Assembly (NCBI GenBank): GCA_946414395.1
Contig: CAMKOE010000015.1
Coordinates: 1 to 51,531, forward strand
Direction: 5' to 3'
DNA length: 51,531 nt
Origin: an uncultured Porphyromonadaceae bacterium
Lineage (GTDB): Bacteria; Bacteroidota; Bacteroidia; Bacteroidales; Muribaculaceae
Within the stretch, counting starts at the first letter, position 1, and the number at the start of each line of letters is the position of its first letter. Below, one piece after another: positions 41,905-51,531 of this stretch. The translations under genes were made by a program, and so were the position numbers. The notes under the pieces are model-generated. The model was not told the origin of the DNA and did not search any database. It worked only from the letters and a program-made list of their open reading frames with translations.

Positions 41905-43707
41905 TTAGAACTGAATCTCGCCCTCGGGCATCAGGCACAGGACATGGTCGCGGCCCAGGATGCGTTGCAACTGCTTGTGCCAGTCGTAGAGCAGGCCCAT
42001 CTCGCCCTCCAACTTGGACTCGTAGCGGCTCACCATGTACTTGTCGAGCAGTGCCATGAACTTGTCCTCGATGGCGGGGTAGTTCTGTGTCTTGTAGTCC
42101 TTGCCCATCTTGGCCTTGCCTGCTACCCATGCAACGGCCTCGCGGATGCCGCCGAAGTCATCGACCAGGCCAATCTGCTTGGCGGTGATGCCGTCCCACA
42201 CGCGGCCCTCGGCAATCTTCTTGATGGAGTCTTGCGTCACGTGGCGGCCGTCGGAGCAGCGCTTGGTGAACAGTTCATAACCCTGGTTGACCATGTTCTG
42301 CATGGCGGCACGCTGCACGGGCGTGAGCCTCATTCCCAGTGCGGCCATGTCGGCATTCTCGTTGGTCTTGACCGAAGCCATGTGCACGCCCAGTTTGTTC
42401 TCAATCAGGTCGTGGGGGCAAGGAATGACTCCAAAGATGCCAATCGAGCCGGTGATGGTCGTGCGCTCGGCAAAGATGCGGTCGGCGCAGCATGAGATGT
42501 AGTAACCGCCTGATGCGGCATAGTCACCCATCGACACTGCCACAGGCTTGCCACTGGACTTGAAGTCCAAGACGGCTTTCCAGACCTGCTCGCTGCCAAA
42601 GGCGCTGCCACCCGGTGAATTTACCCTGAAGACCATACCCTTGACGTTGTCGTCTTCCATGAGGTCGCGGATGGTCTTGCTCAATCTCTCGCTGTTGATG
42701 CCTTCCTCGACGGCTCCCAGACTTGACGAGCCGTCAATCTCACCGACGGCATAGACCACCGCGATGTGGTCTCCCGAAACGGCGTCCTCGAGCGACGAGG
42801 CGAGGTCTTCTGGACTGACGAAGTTCAGGTCGTCTTTCTTGTCAACCTGGGTGCGTGCGCGCAGGATGTCATCCATCTCGCTGCGGTAGGCCAACTTGTC
42901 CACGAGTTTGTTCTTGATGAGTTCGGCCGGTTGCCATGTGAGAATGACACTGTCACACATGCCGTTCAGCACGGTTGCCTGCAACTTGCGGTCGGCAGCG
43001 ATGCTGTCGATCATCTCTTTCCAGATGGCGCCCAGGTAGTGTTCCTGCTGCAAGCGGTTGGCGTCGCTCATGTCCTCGAGCATGTAGGGCTCGACGGCGC
43101 TCTTGAACGTGCCCACGCGCACCACCTGCATTTCCACGCCCACCTTGTCGAGCATTTTCTTCATGTAGGGGGTCACCGAGGCCATACCGTGCAGGTCAAC
43201 GGCACCCACGGGGTTGAGGTAGATGCTGTCGGCCACGCTGGCCAGGTAGTAATCGGCCTGGTTGATGCCCTCGTAGCCATAGGCGGCAATCCACTTGCCG
43301 CTCTTCTTGAACTCCTTGAGGGCACGGCGCATGGTCTGCAGTGTGGCGGGCGCGGCCATCACGCCGTTGCACTCGATGTAGATGCCATCCACCTTATCGT
43401 CCTTGGCAGCGTTCTCGATGGCCGAGATGAAGGTGTTCAGGCCCAACGATGAGGGCATTTCACCTCCCTGCGACAACATCGTCATCATGTCGAGGGGTGA
43501 ATCGTCACCGCGCTCATTGATCTCTGTGCCCAGGTCTATCTTCAGGATGGAGTGCTTGGAGAGGCTGACGGCTTTCTTGCCGCCACCCATGCTCATCGAT
43601 CCCATGATAGCGAAACTCATGATCATTGCGGCAAACATGAAGAACATGAATGCCAGGAATGCGCCCACAAATGAGCCGCACACGATAAGGATAAATTTCT
43701 TCATCAT
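41905..43707 (-). CDS. sppA: Signal peptide peptidase SppA, 67K type
   Basis: A 600-residue inner-membrane serine protease that degrades signal peptides in the periplasm. The N-terminal anchor is about residues 4-36. The catalytic dyad is Lys202 (VGTFKSAVEPYM) in the N-terminal repeat and Ser399 (GDYAASGGYY) in the C-terminal repeat, the split arrangement of the tandem-domain SppA. FRVNSPGGSAFGSEQ and GSIGIFG are also conserved. Promoter at 43811-43818 leaves a leader of about 100 bases. It opens the cluster with lpxK, punA and thiL. Confidence 0.96.
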   Translation of the reverse strand: MMKKFILIVCGSFVGAFLAFMFFMFAAMIMSFAIMGSMSMGGGKKAVSLSKHSILKIDLGTEINERGDDSPLDMMTMLSQGGEMPSSLGLNTFISAIENAAKDDKVDGIYIECNGVMAAPATLQTMRRALKEFKKSGKWIAAYGYEGINQADYYLASVADSIYLNPVGAVDLHGMASVTPYMKKMLDKVGVEMQVVRVGTFKSAVEPYMLEDMSDANRLQQEHYLGAIWKEMIDSIAADRKLQATVLNGMCDSVILTWQPAELIKNKLVDKLAYRSEMDDILRARTQVDKKDDLNFVSPEDLASSLEDAVSGDHIAVVYAVGEIDGSSSLGAVEEGINSERLSKTIRDLMEDDNVKGMVFRVNSPGGSAFGSEQVWKAVLDFKSSGKPVAVSMGDYAASGGYYISCCADRIFAERTTITGSIGIFGVIPCPHDLIENKLGVHMASVKTNENADMAALGMRLTPVQRAAMQNMVNQGYELFTKRCSDGRHVTQDSIKKIAEGRVWDGITAKQIGLVDDFGGIREAVAWVAGKAKMGKDYKTQNYPAIEDKFMALLDKYMVSRYESKLEGEMGLLYDWHKQLQRILGRDHVLCLMPEGEIQF

Positions 43708-43810
43708 AACTCTATAGATTTTTAGTCGTTTTTTGTCTAATTATTTATATGTCAAACCATTGCCTGTGACACTTGCAGAGGTGGCCACATGACGCTTTTG
43801 CTCTAACCTA

Positions 43811-43818
43811 CAAAGATA
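43811..43818 (-). promoter_or_regulatory. -7 element (TATCTTTG) for sppA cluster
   Basis: The minus strand reads TATCTTTG, with CTTG 19 bases upstream. It is the only clear promoter for the four-gene cluster. Confidence 0.75.
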
Positions 43819-43894
43819 GAGGTTTTTTCTCGACAAACAAGCGATTTCACCGCAAAAAAATGTCATGCCAAACAAAATGTGCCACAAACTATCG

Positions 43895-43925
43895 AAAAGC
43901 CGTCTTGCCCTGGTTGCCAGACGGC
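43895..43925 (-). terminator. Second hairpin of a tandem terminator
   Basis: On the minus strand GCCGTCT and AGACGGC form a seven-pair stem followed by TTTT. It backs up the stronger hairpin at 43934-43972. Confidence 0.65.
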
Positions 43926-43933
43926 AGAATCAG

Positions 43934-43972
43934 AAAAATCCGCATTGGGCTGTTGGTGGACCCAATGCGGAT
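43934..43972 (-). terminator. Terminator of the CPBP protease gene
   Basis: A perfect 12-bp stem (ATCCGCATTGGG with CCCAATGCGGAT) with an 11-base loop, followed by T-rich sequence on the minus strand, 30 bases past the stop. Confidence 0.9.
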
Positions 43973-44001
43973 GCTATTGATGTGTATTATCACGTGTGTC
44001 C

Positions 44002-44871
44002 TTAACTCGCTTCACGCCCTCTGGTGAAGTGGCGGTGAGCCCAGGTGGCGAGGCCCAGGCTGGCGACAAGGCTCAGCATGGCCAGCCAGGGCAGTGAACC
44101 GTCGGCGGGAAGTCCCAGTGAGTCGCCATAGCCCTCGGGGACTATGCCCTTGTTTGCCAGGTAACTGAAGACGACCACCGTGCTGTTGTTCAGCGTGTGG
44201 GCAATGATGGGGACCCACAGGCTGCGTGTCCACACCAGCAGGTAACCCAGCCACAAGCCGAGCACTACTCGGGGAATGAAGCCGTAGAACTGCATGTGGA
44301 TGGCACTGAAGATGATGGCCACAATCCACACCACGGCATGCGTGCCCAGGCGGCTGTCCTGCATCGTGCGCAGCATGGCACCGCGAAACAGCATCTCCTC
44401 GCCCAATCCTGCCATGAATCCCACAACAAACACACAGGCGATTAAATCGATAACGGAATGGTTGTCAAGGATATGCTCGGTGGCCTCGGCAGCGGCATCC
44501 TCGGTTATGCGCATCCATTGCTCAATGCCGCTCATCCACGAGGGCAACGACATGGCCTCGTTGGCATGCACCAGCCAGTTCATGGCCGGCAATGAGATGA
44601 CAAAGAATGCCACAACCACGAGAATCGACGTCAGGCTCGGGGCGCGGTCCAGACACATGGCGTGGAAGGGGCGGCGGTAGAAGACCGCCATGGCCGCCAT
44701 GGCTGGGATGATAAAGGCAAGGATGTCTTGGGCGGTGAGCATCGTCAGAACACTCTGTCCCAAGTGGGGGAGAATGATGGCTGCGGCCGAGACAACGATC
44801 AGCCCCGCGCCCATGAAGCACAGCAGCACAATGATGCGGGTGGACAATTTCATGTCAGTTCTTCGTTCCAT
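44002..44871 (-). CDS. CPBP family intramembrane metalloprotease
   Basis: A 289-residue polytopic membrane protein (about seven helices) of the CAAX-protease/bacteriocin-processing family. The active-site motifs are GLGEEMLFRG (EExxxR, about residue 156), FSAIHMQFYG (FxxxH) and HTLNNS (HxxxN). The frame extends to 44925, but the -7 element at 44905-44912 is inside that part, so ATG 44871 (MERRTDMKLSTRI) or 44853 is the start. Substrate unknown; such proteins act on membrane-anchored peptides. Single-gene unit with tandem terminators. Confidence 0.9.
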   Translation of the reverse strand: MERRTDMKLSTRIIVLLCFMGAGLIVVSAAAIILPHLGQSVLTMLTAQDILAFIIPAMAAMAVFYRRPFHAMCLDRAPSLTSILVVVAFFVISLPAMNWLVHANEAMSLPSWMSGIEQWMRITEDAAAEATEHILDNHSVIDLIACVFVVGFMAGLGEEMLFRGAMLRTMQDSRLGTHAVVWIVAIIFSAIHMQFYGFIPRVVLGLWLGYLLVWTRSLWVPIIAHTLNNSTVVVFSYLANKGIVPEGYGDSLGLPADGSLPWLAMLSLVASLGLATWAHRHFTRGREAS

Positions 44872-44904
44872 ATCTTTTCGGTATTGTGTTGATTTTTTGT
44901 TTTG

Positions 44905-44912
44905 CAAAATTA
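44905..44912 (-). promoter_or_regulatory. -7 element (TAATTTTG) for the CPBP gene
   Basis: The minus strand reads TAATTTTG, 33 bases before ATG 44871; it fixes the start by excluding the longer frame. Confidence 0.75.
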
Positions 44913-44971
44913 AACATTTTTTCACTTGCTCGGTCTAATAGATAAAGAAAATCAAAACAACATCCATCATT

Positions 44972-45583
44972 ATGAAGAAGATAATATTCACCTTAACCGC
45001 ATTGATCGCGACTGGATTGTGCGCCACTGCACAGACCAGCAGCGACCAGGTCGATATCGAGACGGCCGATAATGTGAAACTGGAAGTCATCACTCCAGCC
45101 GAGCCTGTTCAGGAGACCGAGCAGGATATGAAAGAACGCGAGAAACGCCTGCGTGAGTTAACCGATGACGTGGCCTATGCCAAGGCCTCCAACTCCTTGC
45201 GCCGCGGCTACTTCGTCTTCCTGGCCGACCACATCCAGATAGGCCGTACGGGCTATCGCCACTATGACCTCAACAGCAATTCCAACTTCATTCTTGTTCA
45301 GAATTTTGATGGTATCATCCAGTATGCCCTCAACGTGGGTTTCCCTGGCAGCAACGGCTTGGGCGGCTGGACCGGCAAGGGCAGTGTCCGTGACAAGCGC
45401 ATCGTCTATAAGGACAATGGTGACGTGTTCATGCAGTTCAGCATCGTCAGCGGTCAGGTCAATGCCGATGTGGATATCACCTTGTTCCACAACAGCAAGA
45501 GGGCTGTGGCCAATATCAACGGAGGCCAGCCCATCACGATGTATGGCGAGATCCTGCCCTACAGGGACAAGAAGCACCGGTGA
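44972..45583 (+). CDS. DUF4251 domain secreted protein
   Basis: A 203-residue exported protein with signal peptide MKKIIFTLTALIATGLCATAQ. An acidic linker and short helix (about 45-70) lead to a beta-rich domain with YFVFLADHIQIGRTG, NSNFILVQNFDGIIQY, NGLGGWTGKG and INGGQPITMYGEI, the DUF4251 pattern common in Bacteroidales. Function unknown; probably periplasmic or outer-membrane associated. A strong terminator follows. Confidence 0.82.
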   Translation: MKKIIFTLTALIATGLCATAQTSSDQVDIETADNVKLEVITPAEPVQETEQDMKEREKRLRELTDDVAYAKASNSLRRGYFVFLADHIQIGRTGYRHYDLNSNSNFILVQNFDGIIQYALNVGFPGSNGLGGWTGKGSVRDKRIVYKDNGDVFMQFSIVSGQVNADVDITLFHNSKRAVANINGGQPITMYGEILPYRDKKHR

Positions 45584-45648
45584 TTCCCGTAGAACGATTT
45601 TATGGATTTTATAAACGATTGCCGGTAATAGATGATTAAATCACAGCC

Positions 45649-45691
45649 GCGCCCCACACGTTTACCGGCACTGTGTGGGGCGCTTTTTTTT
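45649..45691 (+). terminator. Terminator of the DUF4251 gene
   Basis: GCGCCCCACAC (45649-45659) pairs perfectly with GTGTGGGGCGC (45673-45683), followed by eight T. Confidence 0.95.
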
Positions 45692-45698
45692 AGGCGAT

Positions 45699-45716
45699 GA
45701 TATAGATGTTGGCCCA
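45699..45716. repeat. Dispersed 18-bp intergenic repeat, copy 2
   Basis: GATATAGATGTTGGCCCA differs from 36970-36987 at one base. It begins eight bases after the terminator T tract. The flanks differ between the copies. Confidence 0.55.
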
Positions 45717-45849
45717 AACCCTGCGGGGCTAATCCTAATTACACGAATAGTTTTAAATATTTTTCGTAAAATACGTTTTTCTTAGCGAAATTAGCATTAA
45801 AAAACTTTTCAGGGTCAACTGCTATATCGTTACCTTTTTTTATGCCCTC

Positions 45850-46476
45850 TTAATGGCTGCCACAGCAAGCGCAGCACAACAAGGGCTTGATTTCTTGCTC
45901 AAAGATGTCGCGCTTGATGATTCGGTAATGGGGTGAGTAGGCCTCACGGTAATCGGGCGAGTGGCTGATGGCGTATTGGCCCTGGGCCAGCACCTGGGCG
46001 ATGAATTCTTTGTCCTGCTGGTAATAGGGTAGGGCAAGGTTGGCCTTTTCGATGATGGACAAGATTTCTTGCCACTGCGAGGCCCATGATTCCACCGTGG
46101 GGCGGTCGGCATCGTTGGCGCTGCGGACAAAAGCATCAAGAAGCCTCTCCGCTTCGATTTTGCCGTCCTTGACAGCCAGCAGGCTCACCCTCACGTAGTT
46201 GCCGTTGAATCCGCAGGGTTCATAGTACCACGTCATCAGGTCCTCGTGTTCAACCGTCTGCAGTTCCTGTTCCAGATAGGACCAGGCCATCGTTCTGTCG
46301 CCGACCAGGTGTTCCGCGCCCATGTGATCCTGGAAACACGACTTGTAGATGTCGAGCAAGCGGGCCTTGGGATACTGCTTCATGAATCCTGTCAGCCACA
46401 TCTCAATATCTTGTGCCATCATTGTGCCGAAGCATGTACACATCATTAAGTATGCTAGTGCTATTATCCTGGTCAT
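45850..46476 (-). CDS. Conserved secreted Bacteroidales protein of unknown function
   Basis: A 208-residue exported protein. The signal peptide is MTRIIALAYLMMCTCFGTMMA. The mature sequence is helical with LLDIYKSCFQDHMGAEHLV, YYEPCGFNGNYVRVSL, ERLLDAFVRSAN and HSPDYREAYSPHYRIIKRDIF. It ends LLCCACCGSH, an unusual four-Cys tail. I recognise the pattern as a conserved Bacteroidota family without assigned role. ATG 46476 begins two bases after the ligA stop, so it is probably cotranslated with ligA; an in-frame TTG overlapping that stop is not needed. Confidence 0.68.
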   Translation of the reverse strand: MTRIIALAYLMMCTCFGTMMAQDIEMWLTGFMKQYPKARLLDIYKSCFQDHMGAEHLVGDRTMAWSYLEQELQTVEHEDLMTWYYEPCGFNGNYVRVSLLAVKDGKIEAERLLDAFVRSANDADRPTVESWASQWQEILSIIEKANLALPYYQQDKEFIAQVLAQGQYAISHSPDYREAYSPHYRIIKRDIFEQEIKPLLCCACCGSH

Positions 46477-46478
46477 GG

Positions 46479-48542
<2,064 letters not shown>

Positions 48543-48590
48543 TTAATGTTTTTTTCTCAAAAAAAGTCATTCTGGTTTCATTTTTTGTTT

Positions 48591-48598
48591 TATTTTTG
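48591..48598 (+). promoter_or_regulatory. -7 element (TATTTTTG) for the small lipoprotein
   Basis: TATTTTTG is divergent from ligA and 29 bases before ATG 48628. Confidence 0.65.
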
Positions 48599-48627
48599 CA
48601 GCAATAATGGACATAACCATAGAATTT

Positions 48628-48813
48628 ATGAGAAAAATTTCAAAGTATGTATTGGCGCTTGTCGTTCTAGTGATGACATCAATTTTGGCCACGGGATGTT
48701 TCAGGCAGGATATGCTGATGTTTGAGGATGGCGAATTTGACGGTGTGGAGTTCAGCGATTATGATATCATGCACAATGCCGAACTGGACATGGATGACGT
48801 GGACCGCGATTGA
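48628..48813 (+). CDS. Small acidic lipoprotein
   Basis: A 61-residue predicted lipoprotein: MRKISKYVLALVVLVMTSI, lipobox ATGC with Cys24, and a 37-residue mature part rich in Asp, Glu and Met (FEDGEFDGVEFSDYDIM). ATG 48607 is also in frame but would leave a leader of only a few bases and add a charged stretch ahead of the signal. Function unknown. Such a short acidic tail suggests a surface or periplasmic small protein. Confidence 0.62.
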   Translation: MRKISKYVLALVVLVMTSILATGCFRQDMLMFEDGEFDGVEFSDYDIMHNAELDMDDVDRD

Positions 48814-48977
48814 GGCCGCCCACTGGCATTCCGTCTTGCTAATAACCCTATTTTTAACAATTTAAAAATTATTAACAGGGCGGGACGGAGTGATCCATAG
48901 ATGGTTAGATGTCATTATTTTGTTCCAGATGACCTATTTTGACATCTATTTTAACATTTTGTTAAAGAATATTTTTA

Positions 48978-48985
48978 TATATTTG
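48978..48985 (+). promoter_or_regulatory. -7 element (TATATTTG) for serine palmitoyltransferase
   Basis: Full -7 match about 70 bases before ATG 49057. A TTTG lies 16 bases upstream, shorter than the usual spacing. Confidence 0.65.
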
Positions 48986-49056
48986 CAGCCAATTATAATA
49001 TAAGGTCGCTTGTGGCAAGCGCCATAGGTGACATAAAGAGAATTTAATCAAGAGAT

Positions 49057-50244
49057 ATGAATCTACTACAGAGCAAGTTAGCGCGATATGACGAGCCGCA
49101 GAAGGCCAAGGCCGCCGGCATCTATCCTTATTTTCGCGCCATCTCAAGCGAACAGGACACCGAGGTCATCATGAACGGCAAGAAGGTGCTCATGTTCGGT
49201 TCCAACTGCTACTCAGGCTTGGTCAACGACGAGCGCATCAAGAGAGCCGCTGTCGAGGCCACCGAAAAATATGGTACCGGCTGCGCCGGTTCCCCGTTCC
49301 TCAATGGTACACTCGACCTGCACAAGGAACTCGAGCGCAAACTCGCCGAGTATGAGGGGAAAGAGGACGCCATGATCTACAGCACCGGCTTCGGTGTCAA
49401 TCTGGGCGTCATCTCGACCTTGACAGGACGCGATGATTACATCCTGTGGGACGAGCAGGACCATGCCTCGATCATCGAGGGACGACGCCTCTCGTTCTCC
49501 AACAGCCTCAAGTACAAGCACAACGACATGGCATCGCTCGAGGCTCAACTCAAGAAGTGCGAGCCCGACCGCGTGAAACTCATCGTTACCGACGGCGTCT
49601 TCTCGATGGAAGGCGACGTGTGCAAACTGCCCGACATTGTTGACCTGGCCCACAAGTACAATGCCAGCGTCATGGTCGACGAGGCCCACGGCATCGGCGT
49701 GTTTGGTGAGGGAGGCCGCGGCGTGTGCGACCACTTCGGCCTGCGCGACGAGGTTGACCTGATTATGGGCACATTCTCCAAGTCGTTCGCTTCGCTGGGC
49801 GGCTTCATCGCCACCGACAAGATTATCACCAACTACCTGCGCCACCACTCGCGCAGTTACATCTTCACGGCCAGCATCACCCCGGCATCTACCGCTGCTG
49901 CCATGAAGGCCATCGACATCCTCATTGAGGAACCCGAGCGCCAGGAGCACCTGTGGAAAATCACCCACGAGGCATTGCAGGGCTTCCGCGACATGGGTTG
50001 CGAGATTGGACACACCGAGACCCCCATCATCCCGCTCTTCATCCGCGACAACAACAAGACGTTTGCCATCACGCGTGACCTGCTGAATGAGGGAATCTTT
50101 GTCAACCCCGTCGTTTCACCCGCAGTAGCCCCCAACGACACGCTCATCCGCTTCAGCCTCATGGCGACCCACACCCATGAGCAAGTCGCATTAGCCCTCG
50201 AGAAAATCCGCAAGGTATTCCGCTCCTACGGATTGATTCCCTGA
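49057..50244 (+). CDS. spt: Serine palmitoyltransferase (sphingolipid synthesis)
   Basis: A 395-residue PLP enzyme of the alpha-oxoamine synthase family. It condenses serine with palmitoyl-CoA to start sphingolipid synthesis, a feature of Bacteroidales. The PLP lysine is Lys242 in GTFSKSFASLGGF; DEAHGIGVFGEGGRG and DGVFSMEGD supply cofactor contacts. The N-terminal MNLLQSKLARYDEPQK and GSNCYSGL match Bacteroides SPT better than KBL or BioF. An AAGAGAT site precedes the ATG. The next sphingolipid genes are not in the window. KBL (glycine acetyltransferase) is the main alternative. Confidence 0.88.
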   Translation: MNLLQSKLARYDEPQKAKAAGIYPYFRAISSEQDTEVIMNGKKVLMFGSNCYSGLVNDERIKRAAVEATEKYGTGCAGSPFLNGTLDLHKELERKLAEYEGKEDAMIYSTGFGVNLGVISTLTGRDDYILWDEQDHASIIEGRRLSFSNSLKYKHNDMASLEAQLKKCEPDRVKLIVTDGVFSMEGDVCKLPDIVDLAHKYNASVMVDEAHGIGVFGEGGRGVCDHFGLRDEVDLIMGTFSKSFASLGGFIATDKIITNYLRHHSRSYIFTASITPASTAAAMKAIDILIEEPERQEHLWKITHEALQGFRDMGCEIGHTETPIIPLFIRDNNKTFAITRDLLNEGIFVNPVVSPAVAPNDTLIRFSLMATHTHEQVALALEKIRKVFRSYGLIP

Positions 50245-50277
50245 CGAACGGATAATTAAAACATTTTAATATATAAT

Positions 50278-50315
50278 GTGAAGCCACGCCTCTATCAGGA
50301 GTGGCTTCACGTTTT
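50278..50315 (+). terminator. Terminator of the serine palmitoyltransferase gene
   Basis: GTGAAGCCAC (50278-50287) pairs perfectly with GTGGCTTCAC (50301-50310), followed by GTTTT. Confidence 0.9.
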
Positions 50316-50395
50316 AAAAAACAGGCCATAGACCTTTTTTATGGCCAATAATGAAAAAAAAACAAAAAAATACTTGTTTGATAAAATTCTATTAG

Positions 50396-50403
50396 TAATT
50401 TCG
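50396..50403 (+). promoter_or_regulatory. Imperfect -7 element (TAATTTCG)
   Basis: One mismatch from consensus, with CTTG 19 bases upstream (50373-50376). The leader to ATG 50433 is about 25 bases. Confidence 0.5.
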
Positions 50404-50432
50404 CAACATCAAACACATAGATTAAGACTGAT

Positions 50433-50996
50433 ATGATTTACAAATTTGTGATTGTTTCTGACGAAGCCGATAACTTCAAGATGCAGATTGCCATTGACTC
50501 AACGGCAACCTTCATGCAGTTGCGCAATGTGATTCTGGACTCTGCCGGCTACAGCAAGGAACAGATGGATTCCTTCTATATCTGTGACGACGAGTGGAAT
50601 AAGGAAAAAGAAGTGACCTGCATGGATATGGGCAGTGACAGTGACGAGGACATCTGGATCATGGACGATACACAACTCGACGAACTCCTCGAGGACGAGG
50701 GACAGAGGATGAAATTCGTCTTCGACTATATGACCGAACGCTACTTCAAGGTCAAACTCAAGGAAGTCATCCCCGGCAAGACCCTGCACGACCCCCTGTG
50801 CGAACGCAAGGAAGGACGCGCCCCCGCCGAGAATGTCGATATCACCGACTTCATCACCATCCCCAAGATACCCGACGCAAGCAACATCGAGGCCATCGAC
50901 AAGAGCGAGTTCTACGGTGACGAGGAATACAACGAGGACGAGATTTCCGATTTTGAAGAACTCGACAACCTCGATAGCGACAACTACAAGTTCTAG
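50433..50996 (+). CDS. pRiA4b Orf3-like (IS1096 TnpR-like) domain protein
   Basis: A 187-residue acidic cytoplasmic protein. The N-terminal fold reads MIYKFVIVSDEADNFKMQI, then FMQLRNVILDSAGY, SFYICDDEW and a region ending FDYMTERYFKVKLKEV, the pattern of the plasmid pRiA4b Orf3-like domain. A low-complexity, Asp/Glu-rich tail follows (about 150-187). Despite the family name there is no transposase or element boundary nearby, so it is best seen as a chromosomal gene of unknown function. Confidence 0.75.
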   Translation: MIYKFVIVSDEADNFKMQIAIDSTATFMQLRNVILDSAGYSKEQMDSFYICDDEWNKEKEVTCMDMGSDSDEDIWIMDDTQLDELLEDEGQRMKFVFDYMTERYFKVKLKEVIPGKTLHDPLCERKEGRAPAENVDITDFITIPKIPDASNIEAIDKSEFYGDEEYNEDEISDFEELDNLDSDNYKF

Positions 50997-51040
50997 CGCA
51001 CATTTTTGAGAGAGAACAAGCGGCAAAAACAACAGTAAAT

Positions 51041-51071
51041 TTTGTCCCATCGATAAAAATCAGTAATTTTG
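51041..51071 (+). promoter_or_regulatory. Complete promoter TTTG-N19-TAATTTTG
   Basis: TTTG at 51041-51044 and TAATTTTG at 51064-51071 with a 19-base spacer; the leader to ATG 51099 is about 22 bases. Confidence 0.85.
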
Positions 51072-51098
51072 TCGCCGTAAAACCAAACAACAACCATA

Positions 51099-51446
51099 AT
51101 GACAGGTATGAAAAGTTTAGTTTTAGCCTTTGGCGCACTGATCGCCCTATCATCCATGTGGTCTTGCACAGGTGGTGAGGCCCAGCAGGACAATCAGGCC
51201 GTAGTCGAGGACTCAGCCGTCATCGACTCGACAACGATAGCCCAGGAAGTGACAGGCGTGGCCATCGACGGTGCCATGAACAGTGTCTATCTCAAGGTGG
51301 GCAACGACACCATCGAGTTCACCTATCCCGACCTCGACACCGAAAAGCGCGCCTCATGGGAAATCGATGACACCCTCACCGTGCGCTACTTTGCAACCGA
51401 GGCCGGCGACAGCGTCACCGAGGTCATCAACCACGCCGACGCCTGA
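51099..51446 (+). CDS. Small lipoprotein of unknown function
   Basis: A 115-residue predicted lipoprotein: signal MTGMKSLVLAFGALIALSS and lipobox ending SMWSC (Cys23). A Gln/Glu/Val/Asp-rich linker precedes a compact beta domain, VAIDGAMNSVYLKVGNDTIEFTY and TLTVRYFATEAGDSVTEV, which looks like a small barrel. ATG 51108 is an alternative start. No family recognised. It has its own promoter. Confidence 0.75.
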   Translation: MTGMKSLVLAFGALIALSSMWSCTGGEAQQDNQAVVEDSAVIDSTTIAQEVTGVAIDGAMNSVYLKVGNDTIEFTYPDLDTEKRASWEIDDTLTVRYFATEAGDSVTEVINHADA

Positions 51447-51478
51447 GAAAGAGAAATATTGCTGAAAACCAGCATATT

Positions 51479-51531
51479 GCGGTAGTAGCTCAGTTGGTAG
51501 AGCATCAGCTTCCCAAGCTGAGGGCCGCGGG
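51479..51531 (+). tRNA. tRNA-Gly (anticodon CCC), 3' part outside window
   Basis: From 51479 the sequence shows the acceptor 5' strand GCGGTAG, D arm GCTCAGTTGGTAGAGC, and an anticodon arm with loop TTCCCAA (anticodon CCC). The T arm is cut off by the end of the window. Confidence 0.92.

Noticed and set aside
38624-43707. Thiamine riboswitch ahead of thiL or its cluster
   Set aside because: No conserved CUGAGA-type core was found in the leader of sppA or in the punA-thiL gap.
50433-50996. Possible mobile element because of the pRiA4b Orf3/TnpR-like name
   Set aside because: No transposase, terminal repeats or target duplications flank the gene.
51036-51044. TAAATTTTG as an alternative -7 element upstream of the last lipoprotein
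   Set aside because: It is one base too long for TAnnTTTG, whereas 51064-51071 matches fully and this TTTG serves as its -33 box at the correct distance.

Overview
The window is chromosomal DNA from a member of the Bacteroidota, most likely the order Bacteroidales. The grounds are promoters of the form TTTG-N19/20-TAnnTTTG, weak or absent Shine-Dalgarno sites, a SusC/SusD pair, many Sec or lipoprotein signals, a serine palmitoyltransferase (sphingolipids), the block sppA-lpxK-punA-thiL, and tRNA genes without an encoded CCA end. Family cannot be fixed by eye; Muribaculaceae- or Prevotella-like gut genera fit. No phage, integron, insertion sequence, CRISPR array or origin was seen.

Layout. 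1-6.2 kb (minus strand): primosomal helicase priA (cut by the window edge), a GT4 glycosyltransferase, initiator tRNA-Met, class I fumarase, and an RluA-type pseudouridine synthase. 6.5-14.5 kb (plus): a four-gene surface import locus of SusC transporter, SusD lipoprotein, HExxH zinc-hydrolase lipoprotein and DUF4302 lipoprotein. It starts from one strong promoter with a long structured leader and ends at a strong terminator. 14.5-19 kb: two secreted dockerin-tailed paralogues that have exchanged sequence. 19.1-24.8 kb: a TIGR04076 protein, GTPase EngB, a GH2 glycosidase, a helical-repeat protein and an ATP-grasp protein.

24.8-26.5 kb (minus): msrA and an M15 DD-carboxypeptidase. 26.5-32.3 kb (plus): a long, tightly packed operon of a DUF2520 oxidoreductase, Maf pyrophosphatase, a trio of related small secreted proteins (the middle one truncated), and a BtuFCD/FecBCD-type ABC importer. 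32.4-32.9 kb: a secreted double-psi barrel protein. 33-36.9 kb (minus): dCMP deaminase and two tandem S41 proteases. 37.2-38 kb: an OmpA-type lipoprotein. 38.2-38.35 kb: a candidate small RNA with its own promoter and terminator. 38.6-43.8 kb (minus): sppA, lpxK, punA, thiL. 44-44.9 kb: a CPBP membrane protease. 45-45.6 kb: a DUF4251 protein. 45.8-48.5 kb (minus): ligA and a conserved secreted protein. 48.6 kb to the end (plus): a small acidic lipoprotein, serine palmitoyltransferase, a pRiA4b-Orf3-like protein, a small lipoprotein and the 5' part of tRNA-Gly(CCC).

Most genes are envelope, nutrient uptake and housekeeping functions. The parts least explained by known systems are the SusCD/zinc-hydrolase locus with its mosaic dockerin pair, the candidate small RNA at 38.2-38.35 kb, and the secreted-protein trio that leads into the ABC importer. 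Start codons were chosen from promoter position, signal peptides and family alignment, so several differ from the longest reading frame.
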